Source of the DNA: Rhizobium mongolense USDA 1844
Lineage (GTDB): Bacteria > Pseudomonadota > Alphaproteobacteria > Rhizobiales > Rhizobiaceae
Direction of reading: 5' to 3'
DNA: 64,000 nt
Assembly: GCF_000419765.1 (NCBI RefSeq)
Contig: NZ_ATTQ01000004.1
Span: 248,001-312,000, forward strand
Shown in pieces: positions 25,049 to 33,672 of this stretch; the first letter of the stretch is position 1; each line of letters starts with the position of its first letter. The notes under the pieces are model-generated. The model ran no database searches, was not told where the DNA came from, and worked only from the letters and a program-made list of their open reading frames with translations. Both the position numbers and the translations under genes were made by a program.

Positions 25049-26596
25049 ATGTCGGACTATACCGAACTTGATAAGAAGCAGGATATGAGCATCCTGCATT
25101 CGATGGGCTATGCCCAGGAACTGGAAAGGCGGATGAGTTCGTTCTCGAACTTTGCCGTCTCCTTCTCGATCATCTGCATCCTTTCCGGCGGTATCAATTC
25201 GCTGGCGCAGGCGACTGCCGGCGCGGGTGGTGCTGCGATCGGCATCGGCTGGCCACTCGGCTGCTTCATTTCGCTCGTCTTCGCCGTTGCGATGGCGCAG
25301 ATCAGTTCCGCCTATCCGACCGCGGGCGGCCTCTACCACTGGGGTTCCATCCTCGGCAACCGCTTCACCGGCTGGCTGACCGCCTGGTTCAACCTGCTTG
25401 GCCTCGTGACGGTGCTCGGTGCCATCAACGTCGGTACCTACTACTTCTTCATGGGCTCCTTCGGCACGAGCTATCTCGGGCTGACGGACACGACATTCGT
25501 TCGCATCGTCTTCCTGATCATCATCACCGGTGCGCAGGCGCTCGTGAACCATATGGGCATCGGCCTGACGGCCAAGCTCACGGACTTCTCTGGCTACCTG
25601 ATCTTCGCCACGGCGATCGCGCTTGCCGCAGTTTGCCTGATCGCTGCTCCGTCCTACGAGTTCGGCCGTCTCTTTACCTTCGCCAACTATTCGGGCGAAA
25701 CTGGAGGCAATGTCTGGCCTGCCACGTCCGGTACCTGGGTGTTCCTGCTCGGCCTCCTGCTGCCGATCTACACGATCACCGGCTATGACGCGTCGGCGCA
25801 TACGTCGGAAGAGACCGTAAACGCGGCGCGCTCCGTGCCGCGCGGCATGATCTCCTCCGTGCTCTGGTCGGCGCTCTTCGGCTACATCATGCTTTGCGCA
25901 TTCGTGCTGATGCTGCCCAGCATGGACGAAGCAGCCAAGCAGGGCTGGAACGTGTTCTTCTGGGCGATGGACAGCCAGGTGAACCCGATCATCAAGGACA
26001 TCTTGTATCTTGCCATTCTGGTCAGCCAATGGCTGTGCGGCCTCGCAACCGTCACCTCGGTTTCACGCATGATCTTCGCCTTCTCGCGTGACGGCGGTCT
26101 GCCGGCATCAAAGGCACTGTCGAAGGTCAGCCCGAAACACCGCACGCCGGTTGCCGCGATCTGGACGGGTTCTATCCTCGCCGTCCTCTTCGTGTGGGGT
26201 TCGTCGCTCGTTTCGATCGGCGAAACACCGGTCTATACCATCGTCGTTTCGTGCACCGTCATCTTCCTCTTCTTCTCCTTCGCGATCCCGATCACGCTCG
26301 GCCTTTTCGCCTGGGGTACGTCGAAGTGGGACAAGATGGGGCCGTGGAACCTCGGCGAGGGGATGTTCAAGCTCTTTGCCGTGCTCTCGATCATTGCAAT
26401 GGTGCTTATTTTCGTTCTCGGCATCCAGCCGCCGAATGACTGGGCGCTCTACATCACCGTGGGCTTCCTTGTTGTGACTGGCGTCGTCTGGTACGGCTTC
26501 GAAAAGCGCCGCTTCAAGGGCCCGCCGATCGGCGAGGAAGTCGCCAAGCGCCAGGCTGAAATCGCGGCTGCCGAAAAGGCCGTTGGCGAAGCGTAA
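25049..26596 (+). CDS. APC-family amino acid/amine permease
   Basis: A 515-residue membrane transporter with about 12 predicted helices. It begins with a polar head (LHSMGYAQELERRMSSFSNF) and then helix 1 with FAVSFSIICILSGGINSL, the unwound substrate-binding segment typical of the ACT/GABA-permease branch. AQISSAYPTAGGLYHWGSIL is another family hallmark, and VSRMIFAFSRDGGLPAS occurs late. GGGGGAAG precedes the ATG by 5 bases. Members carry choline, GABA, polyamines or ethanolamine-type amines. It lies between the amidohydrolase and ligase genes and likely imports the substrate of that pathway. Confidence 0.9.
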   Translation: MSDYTELDKKQDMSILHSMGYAQELERRMSSFSNFAVSFSIICILSGGINSLAQATAGAGGAAIGIGWPLGCFISLVFAVAMAQISSAYPTAGGLYHWGSILGNRFTGWLTAWFNLLGLVTVLGAINVGTYYFFMGSFGTSYLGLTDTTFVRIVFLIIITGAQALVNHMGIGLTAKLTDFSGYLIFATAIALAAVCLIAAPSYEFGRLFTFANYSGETGGNVWPATSGTWVFLLGLLLPIYTITGYDASAHTSEETVNAARSVPRGMISSVLWSALFGYIMLCAFVLMLPSMDEAAKQGWNVFFWAMDSQVNPIIKDILYLAILVSQWLCGLATVTSVSRMIFAFSRDGGLPASKALSKVSPKHRTPVAAIWTGSILAVLFVWGSSLVSIGETPVYTIVVSCTVIFLFFSFAIPITLGLFAWGTSKWDKMGPWNLGEGMFKLFAVLSIIAMVLIFVLGIQPPNDWALYITVGFLVVTGVVWYGFEKRRFKGPPIGEEVAKRQAEIAAAEKAVGEA

Positions 26597-26623
26597 GAAA
26601 ATCGAGCTTCCCTCTCAAATGGC

Positions 26624-26646
26624 GGGGCCGCCGTTCGCGCGGCCCC
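26624..26646 (+). terminator. Intercistronic hairpin
   Basis: GGGGCCGC (26624-26631) pairs with GCGGCCCC (26639-26646) between the permease and the ligase genes. There is no U tract, so partial termination or mRNA protection is more likely than a full stop. Confidence 0.45.
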
Positions 26647-26742
26647 ATCACCGGTTCAACGAAAAGGCATCTGGTCGGTCATGGCCGCCGCTGCATGCCA
26701 TTTCGTTGCCCCGAGTTTCCAATCCAGATTTCAGGCGGATAA

Positions 26743-28116
26743 ATGATGAGCAACAGCTATACTTTCGATGATCTCAAGAAGGACGTGGCCGAAGGGCGCA
26801 TCGATACGGTTCTCGCATGCCAGGTGGACATGCAGGGCCGCTTGATGGGCAAACGCTTCCAGGCGGAATATTTCCTCGAAAGCGCCTGGAAGGAAACGCA
26901 TAGCTGCAACTATCTGATCGCGACCGACATGGAGATGGAAACCGTCTCTGGCTACAAGGCGACGAGCTGGGAGAAGGGTTACGGCGACTACACGATGAAA
27001 CCGGACCTTTCGACGCTGCGCCGCATTCCTTGGCTCGAAGGAACGGCACTGGTCCTTTGCGATCTGCTCGACCATCACACGCACGAAGAGGTGCCGCATT
27101 CGCCGCGCGCCATCTTGAAGAAGCAGGTCAAGCGCCTTGAAGACATGGGCATGAAGGCCTTCATGGCATCCGAGCTGGAATTCTTCCTCTTCGACCAGAC
27201 CTATGAGGCTGCGCATGCCGCCGGCTACCGCAATCTCAAGCTCGCGAGCGCCTACAACGAGGACTACCACATCTTCCAGACGACCAAGGAAGAGGATGTG
27301 ATGCGGGCGATCCGTACCGGTTTGCAGGGTGCGGGCATTCCGGTCGAGAATTCCAAGGGTGAGGCTTCGGCGGGGCAGGAGGAAATCAATGTGCGCTACG
27401 CCGACGCGCTGACGATGGCTGACAGGCACGCCATCATCAAGAACGGCTGCAAGGAAATCGCCTGGTCGAAGGGCAAGGCGATCACCTTCCTCGCCAAATG
27501 GAGCTATACGTCGGCCGGCAGCTCCTCTCATGTCCATCAGTCGCTCTGGAGCGCCGACGGCAAGACGCCGCTGTTCTTCGATGAGAAGAGTACATACGGC
27601 ATGTCGCCGTTGATGCGGAGCTACGTGGCCGGCCTTCTCGCCCACGCGAGCGAGATCACCTATTTCCTGGCGCCCTATATCAACTCCTACAAGCGCTTCA
27701 TGGCGGGCACCTTCGCGCCGACGAAGGCGATCTGGAGCAAGGACAACCGCACCGCCGGCTACCGCCTCTGCGGCGACGACACAAAGGCGATCCGAATCGA
27801 ATGCCGCGTCGGCGGTTCGGACCTCAATCCGTATCTCGCTTTTGCAGCACTGCTGGCGGCTGGCATTGAGGGGATTGAGAACAGGCTCGAACTCGAAGCG
27901 CCGTTCGTCGGCGACGCCTATGGAGCGCGAGATATCCGCGAGATTCCACACACGCTTCGTGCCGCGACGGTCGCCATGACGGAATCGAAGATGCTGCGGA
28001 AGGCTTTCGGCAACGACGTCATCGACCACTACACGCGCGCTGCCGAATGGGAGCAGGAGGAATACGACCGTCGCGTGACGGATTGGGAAGTGGCGAGAGG
28101 CTTTGAAAGGGCGTAA
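26743..28116 (+). CDS. Glutamine-synthetase-like gamma-glutamyl ligase
   Basis: A 457-residue protein with the glutamine synthetase fold. N-terminal beta-grasp: DTVLACQVDMQGRLMGKRF. Catalytic part: metal-binding Glu in MASELEFFLFD (Glu144, Glu146), GQEEINVRYADALTMADRH, the phosphate-binding SSSHVHQSLWSADGKTP and the arginine motif DNRTAGYRLCG. There is no adenylylation loop Tyr region as in GlnA, which points to the PuuA/GlnT-like branch that couples glutamate to amines. The GCGGATAA before the two adjacent ATG codons is a modest ribosome site. It is followed by a mosaic repeat, then aldehyde and alcohol dehydrogenase genes. The acceptor amine is unknown. Confidence 0.88.
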   Translation: MMSNSYTFDDLKKDVAEGRIDTVLACQVDMQGRLMGKRFQAEYFLESAWKETHSCNYLIATDMEMETVSGYKATSWEKGYGDYTMKPDLSTLRRIPWLEGTALVLCDLLDHHTHEEVPHSPRAILKKQVKRLEDMGMKAFMASELEFFLFDQTYEAAHAAGYRNLKLASAYNEDYHIFQTTKEEDVMRAIRTGLQGAGIPVENSKGEASAGQEEINVRYADALTMADRHAIIKNGCKEIAWSKGKAITFLAKWSYTSAGSSSHVHQSLWSADGKTPLFFDEKSTYGMSPLMRSYVAGLLAHASEITYFLAPYINSYKRFMAGTFAPTKAIWSKDNRTAGYRLCGDDTKAIRIECRVGGSDLNPYLAFAALLAAGIEGIENRLELEAPFVGDAYGARDIREIPHTLRAATVAMTESKMLRKAFGNDVIDHYTRAAEWEQEEYDRRVTDWEVARGFERA

Positions 28117-28142
28117 GGCATTTTGCGGCGTGTCGCTGCTTG

Positions 28143-28273
28143 CCCTCACCCTAACCCGCTTTGACGGGGGCAAGGGAAATTGCCCCCGGGGCGATGCGAT
28201 TGACGAGACCGGTGCGGCATACTTCCTTTCGCTCCGCTTGTGGGGAGAAGGTGTCGGCCGGCGGATGAGGGGC
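28143..28273. repeat. Rhizobial mosaic repeat (family A)
   Basis: Begins CCCTCACCCTAACCCGC, contains GGTGCGGCATA, and ends GGGGAGAAGGTGTCGGCCGG then CGGATGAGGGGC. Its ends are imperfect inverted copies, and the element is repeated at 31886-32022. It resembles the RIME-type elements known from Rhizobium intergenic DNA. It sits inside the run between ligase and aldehyde dehydrogenase. Confidence 0.75.
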
Positions 28274-28317
28274 TGGTGCCCGAAGAGATTTGAAGAATAC
28301 AAAGACAGGATTCGATC

Positions 28318-29703
28318 ATGACTATGATCCAATGCATTTCGCCGGTCGACGGATCGGTTTACGCAGAGCGCTCGGCGCTCTCGCTAGAGGCGGCTAAGGA
28401 CGTTGTCGCCCGCGCCCGCAAGGCGCACAGGGCCTGGGCGAAGCGGCCGCTGGAGGAGCGCGTGCAGCTTGTGCTCAAAGGCGTCGCGCGGCTCAACGAG
28501 ATGTCCGATCTCGTCGTGCCGGAGCTCGCCTGGCAGATGGGCCGGCCGGTCAAGTATGGCGGCGAATATCGGGGCTTCAACGAGCGTTCCAACTATGTCG
28601 CGTCGATCGCTGCCGACGCGCTGGCGCCGCTTGTTGTCGAAGAGAGCGATACGTTCGAGCGCCGTATCGAGCGTGAAGCGCATGGCGTCGTGTTCGTGAT
28701 CGCCCCGTGGAACTACCCTTATATGACGGCGATCAATACCATCGCTCCGGCGCTGATGGCAGGCAATACCGTTATCCTGAAACATGCGTCGCAGACGCTG
28801 CTGGTGGGCGAGCGCCTGGTTCAGGCTTTTGTCGAGGCAGGTGTTCCTGAGGATGTCTTCCAGAACGTGTTCCTCGATCACGAAACGACCTCGGCGCTGA
28901 TTGCGGCAGGAAGCTTCAATTTCATCAACTTCACGGGTTCGGTCGAAGGTGGGCGTTCCATGGAGCGGGCTGCAGCCGGCACCTTTACGGGCCTCGGCCT
29001 CGAACTCGGCGGCAAGGATCCGGGCTACGTCATGGAGGACGCCGATCTCGATGCGGCCGTCGATACGCTGATGGATGGCGCGACCTACAATTCCGGCCAA
29101 TGCTGCTGCGGCATCGAGCGCATCTATGTGCATGAGTCGCTCTATGACAGTTTCGTCGAGAAGTCGGTCGCCTGGGTTTCCAATTACAAACTCGGCAATC
29201 CGCTCGATCCGGAAACCTCGCTCGGTCCAATGGCGAACAAGCGTTTCGCCAAGGTCGTGCGCGAGCAGATCGCCGATGCCGTCTCGAAGGGTGCCAGGAC
29301 GCTCATCGATCCGAAGCTCTTCCCGCAGGATGACGGCGGTGCCTATCTCGCGCCGCAGATTCTGGTCAATGTCGATCACTCGATGGCCTTCATGCGCGAA
29401 GAAACCTTCGGCCCGGCCGTCGGCATCATGAAGGTCAAGAACGACGCCGAAGCGATCGCGCTGATGAACGACAGCCAGTACGGGCTGACGGCTTCGCTCT
29501 GGACGAAGGACCCGGAGCGGGCAGGGCGGCTCGGCCGCGAAATCGAAACCGGCACCGTCTTCATGAACCGTGCCGATTACCTCGATCCGGCGCTGTGCTG
29601 GACCGGCGTCAAGGAAACCGGGCGCGGCGGCTCGCTGTCGATCATCGGCTTCCATAATCTGACGCGCCCGAAATCTTATCACCTCAAGAAAGTCACAGCA
29701 TGA
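28318..29703 (+). CDS. Aldehyde dehydrogenase family protein
   Basis: A 461-residue NAD(P)-dependent aldehyde dehydrogenase. It shows the cofactor-binding VFVIAPWNYPYMTAINTIAP, FINFTGSVEGGRSMERAA, catalytic Glu229 in GLELGGKDPGYV, and catalytic Cys in YNSGQCCCGIERIYV (Cys262-264; by the GQxC pattern Cys263 is the nucleophile). RADYLDPALCWTGVKETGRG is the C-terminal signature. Three neighbouring cysteines at the active site are noteworthy. It overlaps the next gene, an alcohol dehydrogenase, by 4 bp, so the pair likely oxidises an alcohol to an acid in sequence. Confidence 0.92.
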   Translation: MTMIQCISPVDGSVYAERSALSLEAAKDVVARARKAHRAWAKRPLEERVQLVLKGVARLNEMSDLVVPELAWQMGRPVKYGGEYRGFNERSNYVASIAADALAPLVVEESDTFERRIEREAHGVVFVIAPWNYPYMTAINTIAPALMAGNTVILKHASQTLLVGERLVQAFVEAGVPEDVFQNVFLDHETTSALIAAGSFNFINFTGSVEGGRSMERAAAGTFTGLGLELGGKDPGYVMEDADLDAAVDTLMDGATYNSGQCCCGIERIYVHESLYDSFVEKSVAWVSNYKLGNPLDPETSLGPMANKRFAKVVREQIADAVSKGARTLIDPKLFPQDDGGAYLAPQILVNVDHSMAFMREETFGPAVGIMKVKNDAEAIALMNDSQYGLTASLWTKDPERAGRLGREIETGTVFMNRADYLDPALCWTGVKETGRGGSLSIIGFHNLTRPKSYHLKKVTA

Positions 29704-30854
29704 GCAGCAGCAATATCACAGCCAACTGGAGCTATCCGACAGCCGTCAAGCTCGGCCGCGGCCGCATCAAGGAGCTGGCGGACGCCTGCAAGAGCCTCGG
29801 CATGAAGAAGCCGCTGCTGATTACCGATCGCGGCCTGGCTTCCATGGCGATTACCAAGAATGCGCTCGACATCCTGGAAGATGCAGGCCTCGGCCGCGCG
29901 ATCTTTGCAGACGTCGATCCGAACCCGAACGAGAAGAACCTCGATGCCGGCGTGAAGGCTTTCAAGGACGGCGGCCATGACGGCGTCATCGCCTTCGGCG
30001 GCGGTTCGGGCCTCGATCTCGGCAAATGCGTCGCCTTCATGGCCGGCCAGACGCGTCCGGTCTGGGATTTCGAGGATATTGGGGACTGGTGGACGCGTGC
30101 GAGCGTCGAGGGCATTGCGCCGATCGTTGCGGTGCCGACGACGGCCGGCACTGGCTCGGAAGTCGGCCGCGCCAGCGTCATCACCAATTCCACAACGCAT
30201 GTGAAGAAGATCATCTTCCATCCAAGGTTCCTGCCGGGCGTCGTCATCGCCGATCCGGAGCTGACGGTCGGCATGCCGAAGATCATCACCGCCGGGACCG
30301 GCATGGATGCTTTTGCGCATTGCCTGGAAGCCTATTCCTCGCCCTTCTATCATCCGATGTCTGCCGGGATCGCGCTGGAAGGCATGCGCCTCGTCAAGGA
30401 ATTCCTGCCGCGTGCCTATAAGGAAGGGACCGACCTCGAAGCCCGCGCCAACATGATGGCGGCTGCCGCCATGGGCGCTGTCGCCTTCCAGAAGGGCCTC
30501 GGCGCCATCCATGCGCTGTCGCATCCGATCGGCGCCGTCTACAACACGCATCACGGCATGACCAATGCCGTCGTGATGCCGGCGGTACTGCGCTTCAACC
30601 GCGCAGCGATCGAAGAGAAGATCGCACGCGCTGCGGCCTATCTCGGCATCTCCGGCGGCTTCGACGGTTTTTATGACTACGTGCTGAAGCTTCGCTTTGA
30701 ACTCGGGGTTCCGGAAAGCCTTTCGGCCATGGGAATCGCACCGGACCGGATCGACGCGCTCTCGGCGATGGCAATCGAAGACCCGAGCGCGGGCGGCAAT
30801 CCCGTCCCGATGACGCTCGAAAATACCAAGACGCTTTTCAAAGACTGCTTCTGA
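29700..30854 (+). CDS. Iron-containing alcohol dehydrogenase
   Basis: A 384-residue group III alcohol dehydrogenase. The N-terminal nucleotide domain has HDGVIAFGGGSGLDLGKCVA (GGGS pyrophosphate motif) and VPTTAGTGSEVGRASVITN. The metal-binding C-terminal part has GTGMDAFAHCLEAYSSPFYH and GAIHALSHPIGAVYNTHHGM, which supply the Asp and three His ligands of Fe2+. Family length is normal. It is the last gene of the run and is followed by a strong terminator at 30881. Confidence 0.93.
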   Translation: MSSSNITANWSYPTAVKLGRGRIKELADACKSLGMKKPLLITDRGLASMAITKNALDILEDAGLGRAIFADVDPNPNEKNLDAGVKAFKDGGHDGVIAFGGGSGLDLGKCVAFMAGQTRPVWDFEDIGDWWTRASVEGIAPIVAVPTTAGTGSEVGRASVITNSTTHVKKIIFHPRFLPGVVIADPELTVGMPKIITAGTGMDAFAHCLEAYSSPFYHPMSAGIALEGMRLVKEFLPRAYKEGTDLEARANMMAAAAMGAVAFQKGLGAIHALSHPIGAVYNTHHGMTNAVVMPAVLRFNRAAIEEKIARAAAYLGISGGFDGFYDYVLKLRFELGVPESLSAMGIAPDRIDALSAMAIEDPSAGGNPVPMTLENTKTLFKDCF

Positions 30855-30880
30855 TCACATAAGGCGGACCGTTAAAACTT

Positions 30881-30912
30881 GCCCGGAAAGCCCAAGCTTT
30901 CCGGGCTTTTTT
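30881..30912 (+). terminator. Strong terminator of the catabolic run
   Basis: GCCCGGAAAGC (30881-30891) pairs with GCTTTCCGGGC (30896-30906), loop CCAA, followed by six T. Confidence 0.9.
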
Positions 30913-31085
30913 CATTTTCCGGCATCCCAACTTTTAGGGATGTGAAAAATGCGGGCTGCAATTTCGGCGCGTTTGTTTGGATTTTGTTAACCATCATCGG
31001 AAAGGATACGTTAACCGCACGATGAACCCGAAAGTGCGCAAGAGAGCGATATCCGGCTCGTGATATTTCCCTTCGAGGATCGAAC

Positions 31086-31799
31086 ATGCCAGTCATCACA
31101 TTTGCAAACACCAAGGGCGGAGCAGGCAAGACCACGGCTGTCCTTCTGCTCGCGACGGAACTTGCCCGCAAAGGTTACCGCATCACCATTCTCGATGCCG
31201 ATCCTCAGCACTGGATTTCGCGCTGGCACGAGATTTCCGGCCATGTGGCGAATATACAGGTCATCGACTTCGTGACGTCCGCCTCGCTTCCGCAGCACAT
31301 CAGCGAGAACAAGCATTCCACGGACTACTTTATCATCGACCTGCCGGGCGCCCGCAATCCGCTGCTGGCCACCGCAATCGGCCTCTCCGACCATGTGCTG
31401 ATCCCGATCCAGGGCTGTGCCATGGATGCGAGCGGCGGGGCGCAGGTGCTGGAATTGCTGCAGTATCTGGATGAGAAGGCGGGCATCAAGATCGGCCATT
31501 CGGTGGTGCTTACCCGTGTCAATTCAATGGTGACCACCCGTGCACTGCAACTCGTCAAGGCGCTGCTCAACGAGCGGAACGTTCCGGTCCTCGATACGGC
31601 GATCATCGAGCGTGCGGCATTCCGCGACATCTTCGATTGCGGCGGCACGCTGCACGAGATGGACCCGATGCGGGTTTCCAATCTCGAGAAGGCCTGCGAG
31701 AATGCGCTCTGTTTTGCCGAGGAAATCATTCGCAAGGTGCCGGCCAAGCTTCCCGCTTCCGCACGGACAACCGGACCGCTGATCCGTTCAGCGGCTTGA
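31086..31799 (+). CDS. ParA/MinD-type ATPase
   Basis: A 237-residue protein with the deviant Walker A box KGGAGKTT at residues 10-17 (signature Lys10 and Lys15), switch I-like ILDADPQHWISRWHE and switch II-like DYFIIDLPGARNPLL. No ParB-type partner and no centromere-like repeats lie nearby, so plasmid-type partitioning is unlikely. Orphan ParA ATPases of this shape position cargo or act as accessory regulators. The ATG follows GAGGATCGAAC. It has its own terminator at 31822. Confidence 0.85.
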   Translation: MPVITFANTKGGAGKTTAVLLLATELARKGYRITILDADPQHWISRWHEISGHVANIQVIDFVTSASLPQHISENKHSTDYFIIDLPGARNPLLATAIGLSDHVLIPIQGCAMDASGGAQVLELLQYLDEKAGIKIGHSVVLTRVNSMVTTRALQLVKALLNERNVPVLDTAIIERAAFRDIFDCGGTLHEMDPMRVSNLEKACENALCFAEEIIRKVPAKLPASARTTGPLIRSAA

Positions 31800-31821
31800 A
31801 TATTGGGATTATTTGAACCAG

Positions 31822-31848
31822 CCGCCGGAGCGATCCGGCGGTTTTCTT
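31822..31848 (+). terminator. Terminator of the ParA-like gene
   Basis: CCGCCGGA (31822-31829) pairs with TCCGGCGG (31834-31841), tetraloop GCGA, followed by TTTTCTT. Confidence 0.85.
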
Positions 31849-31885
31849 GTTTGGGCTCGGCTCAAACTTGTGTTCGTGGCGGACG

Positions 31886-32022
31886 CGCTCACCCTAACCA
31901 TCTCCCCGTGAAGGGGCGATGGACTGACTTGCGAAATGGCTAAGAGAAACGGACATGGTGCGGCATATCTCCCTTCTCCCGTCAGAAAGGGGAGAAGGTG
32001 CCGGCAGGCGGATGAGGGGCAG
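31886..32022. repeat. Rhizobial mosaic repeat (family A, second copy)
   Basis: Starts GCTCACCCTAACCATCTCCC, contains GGTGCGGCATA, and ends GGGGAGAAGGTGCCGGCAGG then CGGATGAGGGGC, matching 28143-28273 at both ends and in the middle. It occupies the gap between the ParA-like and L,D-transpeptidase genes, which converge. Confidence 0.75.
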
Positions 32023-32048
32023 AGGCTTGCCCTGCCGCTGACGACAAT

Positions 32049-33428
32049 TCAATCGACGAACTCGACCGTCACGCCGGGCTTCACCATCTTGGCAAGCTCC
32101 GTGGCATCCCAGTTCGTCAGACGAATGCAGCCGTGGCTCTGGGTGCGGCCGATCTTCGATGGTTCCGGCGTGCCGTGAATACCGTAGGTCGGCCTCGAAA
32201 GGGCGATCCAGACCGTCCCGACGGGACCGTTCGGGCCGGGCGGGATATTCAGGATGCGGTCGTTTGCGCCCTGCTGGAAGTTGATCTTCGGGTTGTAGGT
32301 ATAGCCAGGGTTCAGAGCGACGCGTTCCACGTTGACGAGGCCGGAGGGCGAAGGGGTATCGCTGGAGCCGATCGAGGCGGGATAAGCGGCGACGAGATTG
32401 CCTGCAGCGTCATAGGCGAAGACCTGCTTCTTGGCCTTGTCCGCGAGAATCTTCGCGACGGTGCCGGTCTTGGCTTGCCCGGCATTGACGACCTTGATGA
32501 TCGTGCCGGGCACGGTGAAGTCTGCGCCCGGATTCATTTCCTTGAGGAAGCCTTCGTCCATGTGGAAGCGCTCGGCAAGCATTTCGGTCGTCGAGGTATA
32601 GGCCATCGAAGGCAGAAGCGCCTTTTGCGAATAGTCTTCCGGAATCGCGGCCACATAAGGCCCGGCGGCATCTGCCGGCGTGATCGTGTAGCTAGTGACG
32701 GGTAATCCGCCCGACAGGCGAAGCTGCTCGAGGATCGCTTCGGTATTGTTGGGGTCGAGCTTTTCGCCGGTCATCTGCTCATAGGCATAGATCGCCTTGG
32801 TGACGTTGGACCCCATATGGCCATCGATGACGCCCGGAGAAACGCCCGCGCGGTCGAGGAAGACCTGGATGGCGACGATCTCAGGCTTCGATTTTCCCTT
32901 GAGCGTGATGACCGGTTCTGAGGGCGGCCTCTGTTCCATGTCGCCCGGGAACGGCTGATCCGGTTCGATCGACGCATAGTCCTCGCTTTGCGGGTAGCTT
33001 TCTCCGTTGGCATCCGGATAGGGCTGGTCGTAAAGTGGATCGCGCTGGATTTCCGCATCGCGCGGGATCGAGCCGGTCACGGCACCGCGCTCCACATAAC
33101 GCGTGCTGCCGTAGCTGTTGTCCGGGTCGTAGGGGTCGTCGTTATGGGCTTCTCTGGCAGGCGGGCGCGGATAATAGCCGCTGCCGCGCATTTCCGTCGC
33201 GACGACGTTGCCGTAACCATCGAGCAGGACACGGTTGCCGTTGCGATCGCGCGAATAATAGACGTCGGCGCCCGGTGGAATGTAGTCGATGATCGCACCG
33301 TCGGGCGTCACCATCACGACATCGCGCTGGCGGCGGCCGTACTGCTGCGCGTCGGCAACCGGTGCGGCAGCGGCAAGGGCCAGCACGACTGCGGCGAGGG
33401 ACATCCCCGATTTCAAAAAGCGATTCAC
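32049..33428 (-). CDS. L,D-transpeptidase with peptidoglycan-binding domain
   Basis: A 459-residue envelope enzyme. The signal peptide is MNRFLKSGMSLAAVVLALAA, cleaved near ADA. A low-complexity, Asp/Pro/Tyr-rich region follows (about residues 80-165), then a peptidoglycan-binding helical domain (PEIVAIQVFLDRAGVSPGVI, about 183-240), and a C-terminal YkuD domain with the catalytic motif TQSHGCIRLTNWD (His and Cys). It would form 3-3 cross-links in peptidoglycan or anchor proteins to it. Divergent from the DUF4432 gene. Confidence 0.92.
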   Translation of the reverse strand: MNRFLKSGMSLAAVVLALAAAAPVADAQQYGRRQRDVVMVTPDGAIIDYIPPGADVYYSRDRNGNRVLLDGYGNVVATEMRGSGYYPRPPAREAHNDDPYDPDNSYGSTRYVERGAVTGSIPRDAEIQRDPLYDQPYPDANGESYPQSEDYASIEPDQPFPGDMEQRPPSEPVITLKGKSKPEIVAIQVFLDRAGVSPGVIDGHMGSNVTKAIYAYEQMTGEKLDPNNTEAILEQLRLSGGLPVTSYTITPADAAGPYVAAIPEDYSQKALLPSMAYTSTTEMLAERFHMDEGFLKEMNPGADFTVPGTIIKVVNAGQAKTGTVAKILADKAKKQVFAYDAAGNLVAAYPASIGSSDTPSPSGLVNVERVALNPGYTYNPKINFQQGANDRILNIPPGPNGPVGTVWIALSRPTYGIHGTPEPSKIGRTQSHGCIRLTNWDATELAKMVKPGVTVEFVD

Positions 33429-33672
33429 GTCTTACACCTCGAACAGTGATTTGGCCGACACACACCCGCGAATTTTGACGCTAGTGTGGAATTTATGAAT
33501 TCGTACTAAACAAAAGATGAAAATTACCTGCTTTCTGCCTGAGGCAAAACGTTTCGTTTGGCAAGCGGGTTCCATGGCGCACCGCCGGTTGTGCGCAACA
33601 GGTTTGCCGCGATTGACGAAAGTGCGGACGGATCCTAACCCTACGGCAGCTTGAAGATCGGGAGGAATCGCA

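Noticed and set aside
24269..26029. Long minus-strand frame (586 codons) across the amidohydrolase and permease genes
   Set aside because: Antisense to two well-supported genes; composition is that of a high-GC shadow frame.
26731..28332. Long minus-strand frame opposite the glutamine-synthetase-like gene
   Set aside because: The plus strand carries all glutamine synthetase motifs; the minus frame has no domain pattern.
31086..31799. Plasmid partition locus
   Set aside because: The ParA-type ATPase has no parB gene, repeat centromere or replication gene near it, and the surroundings are chromosomal.
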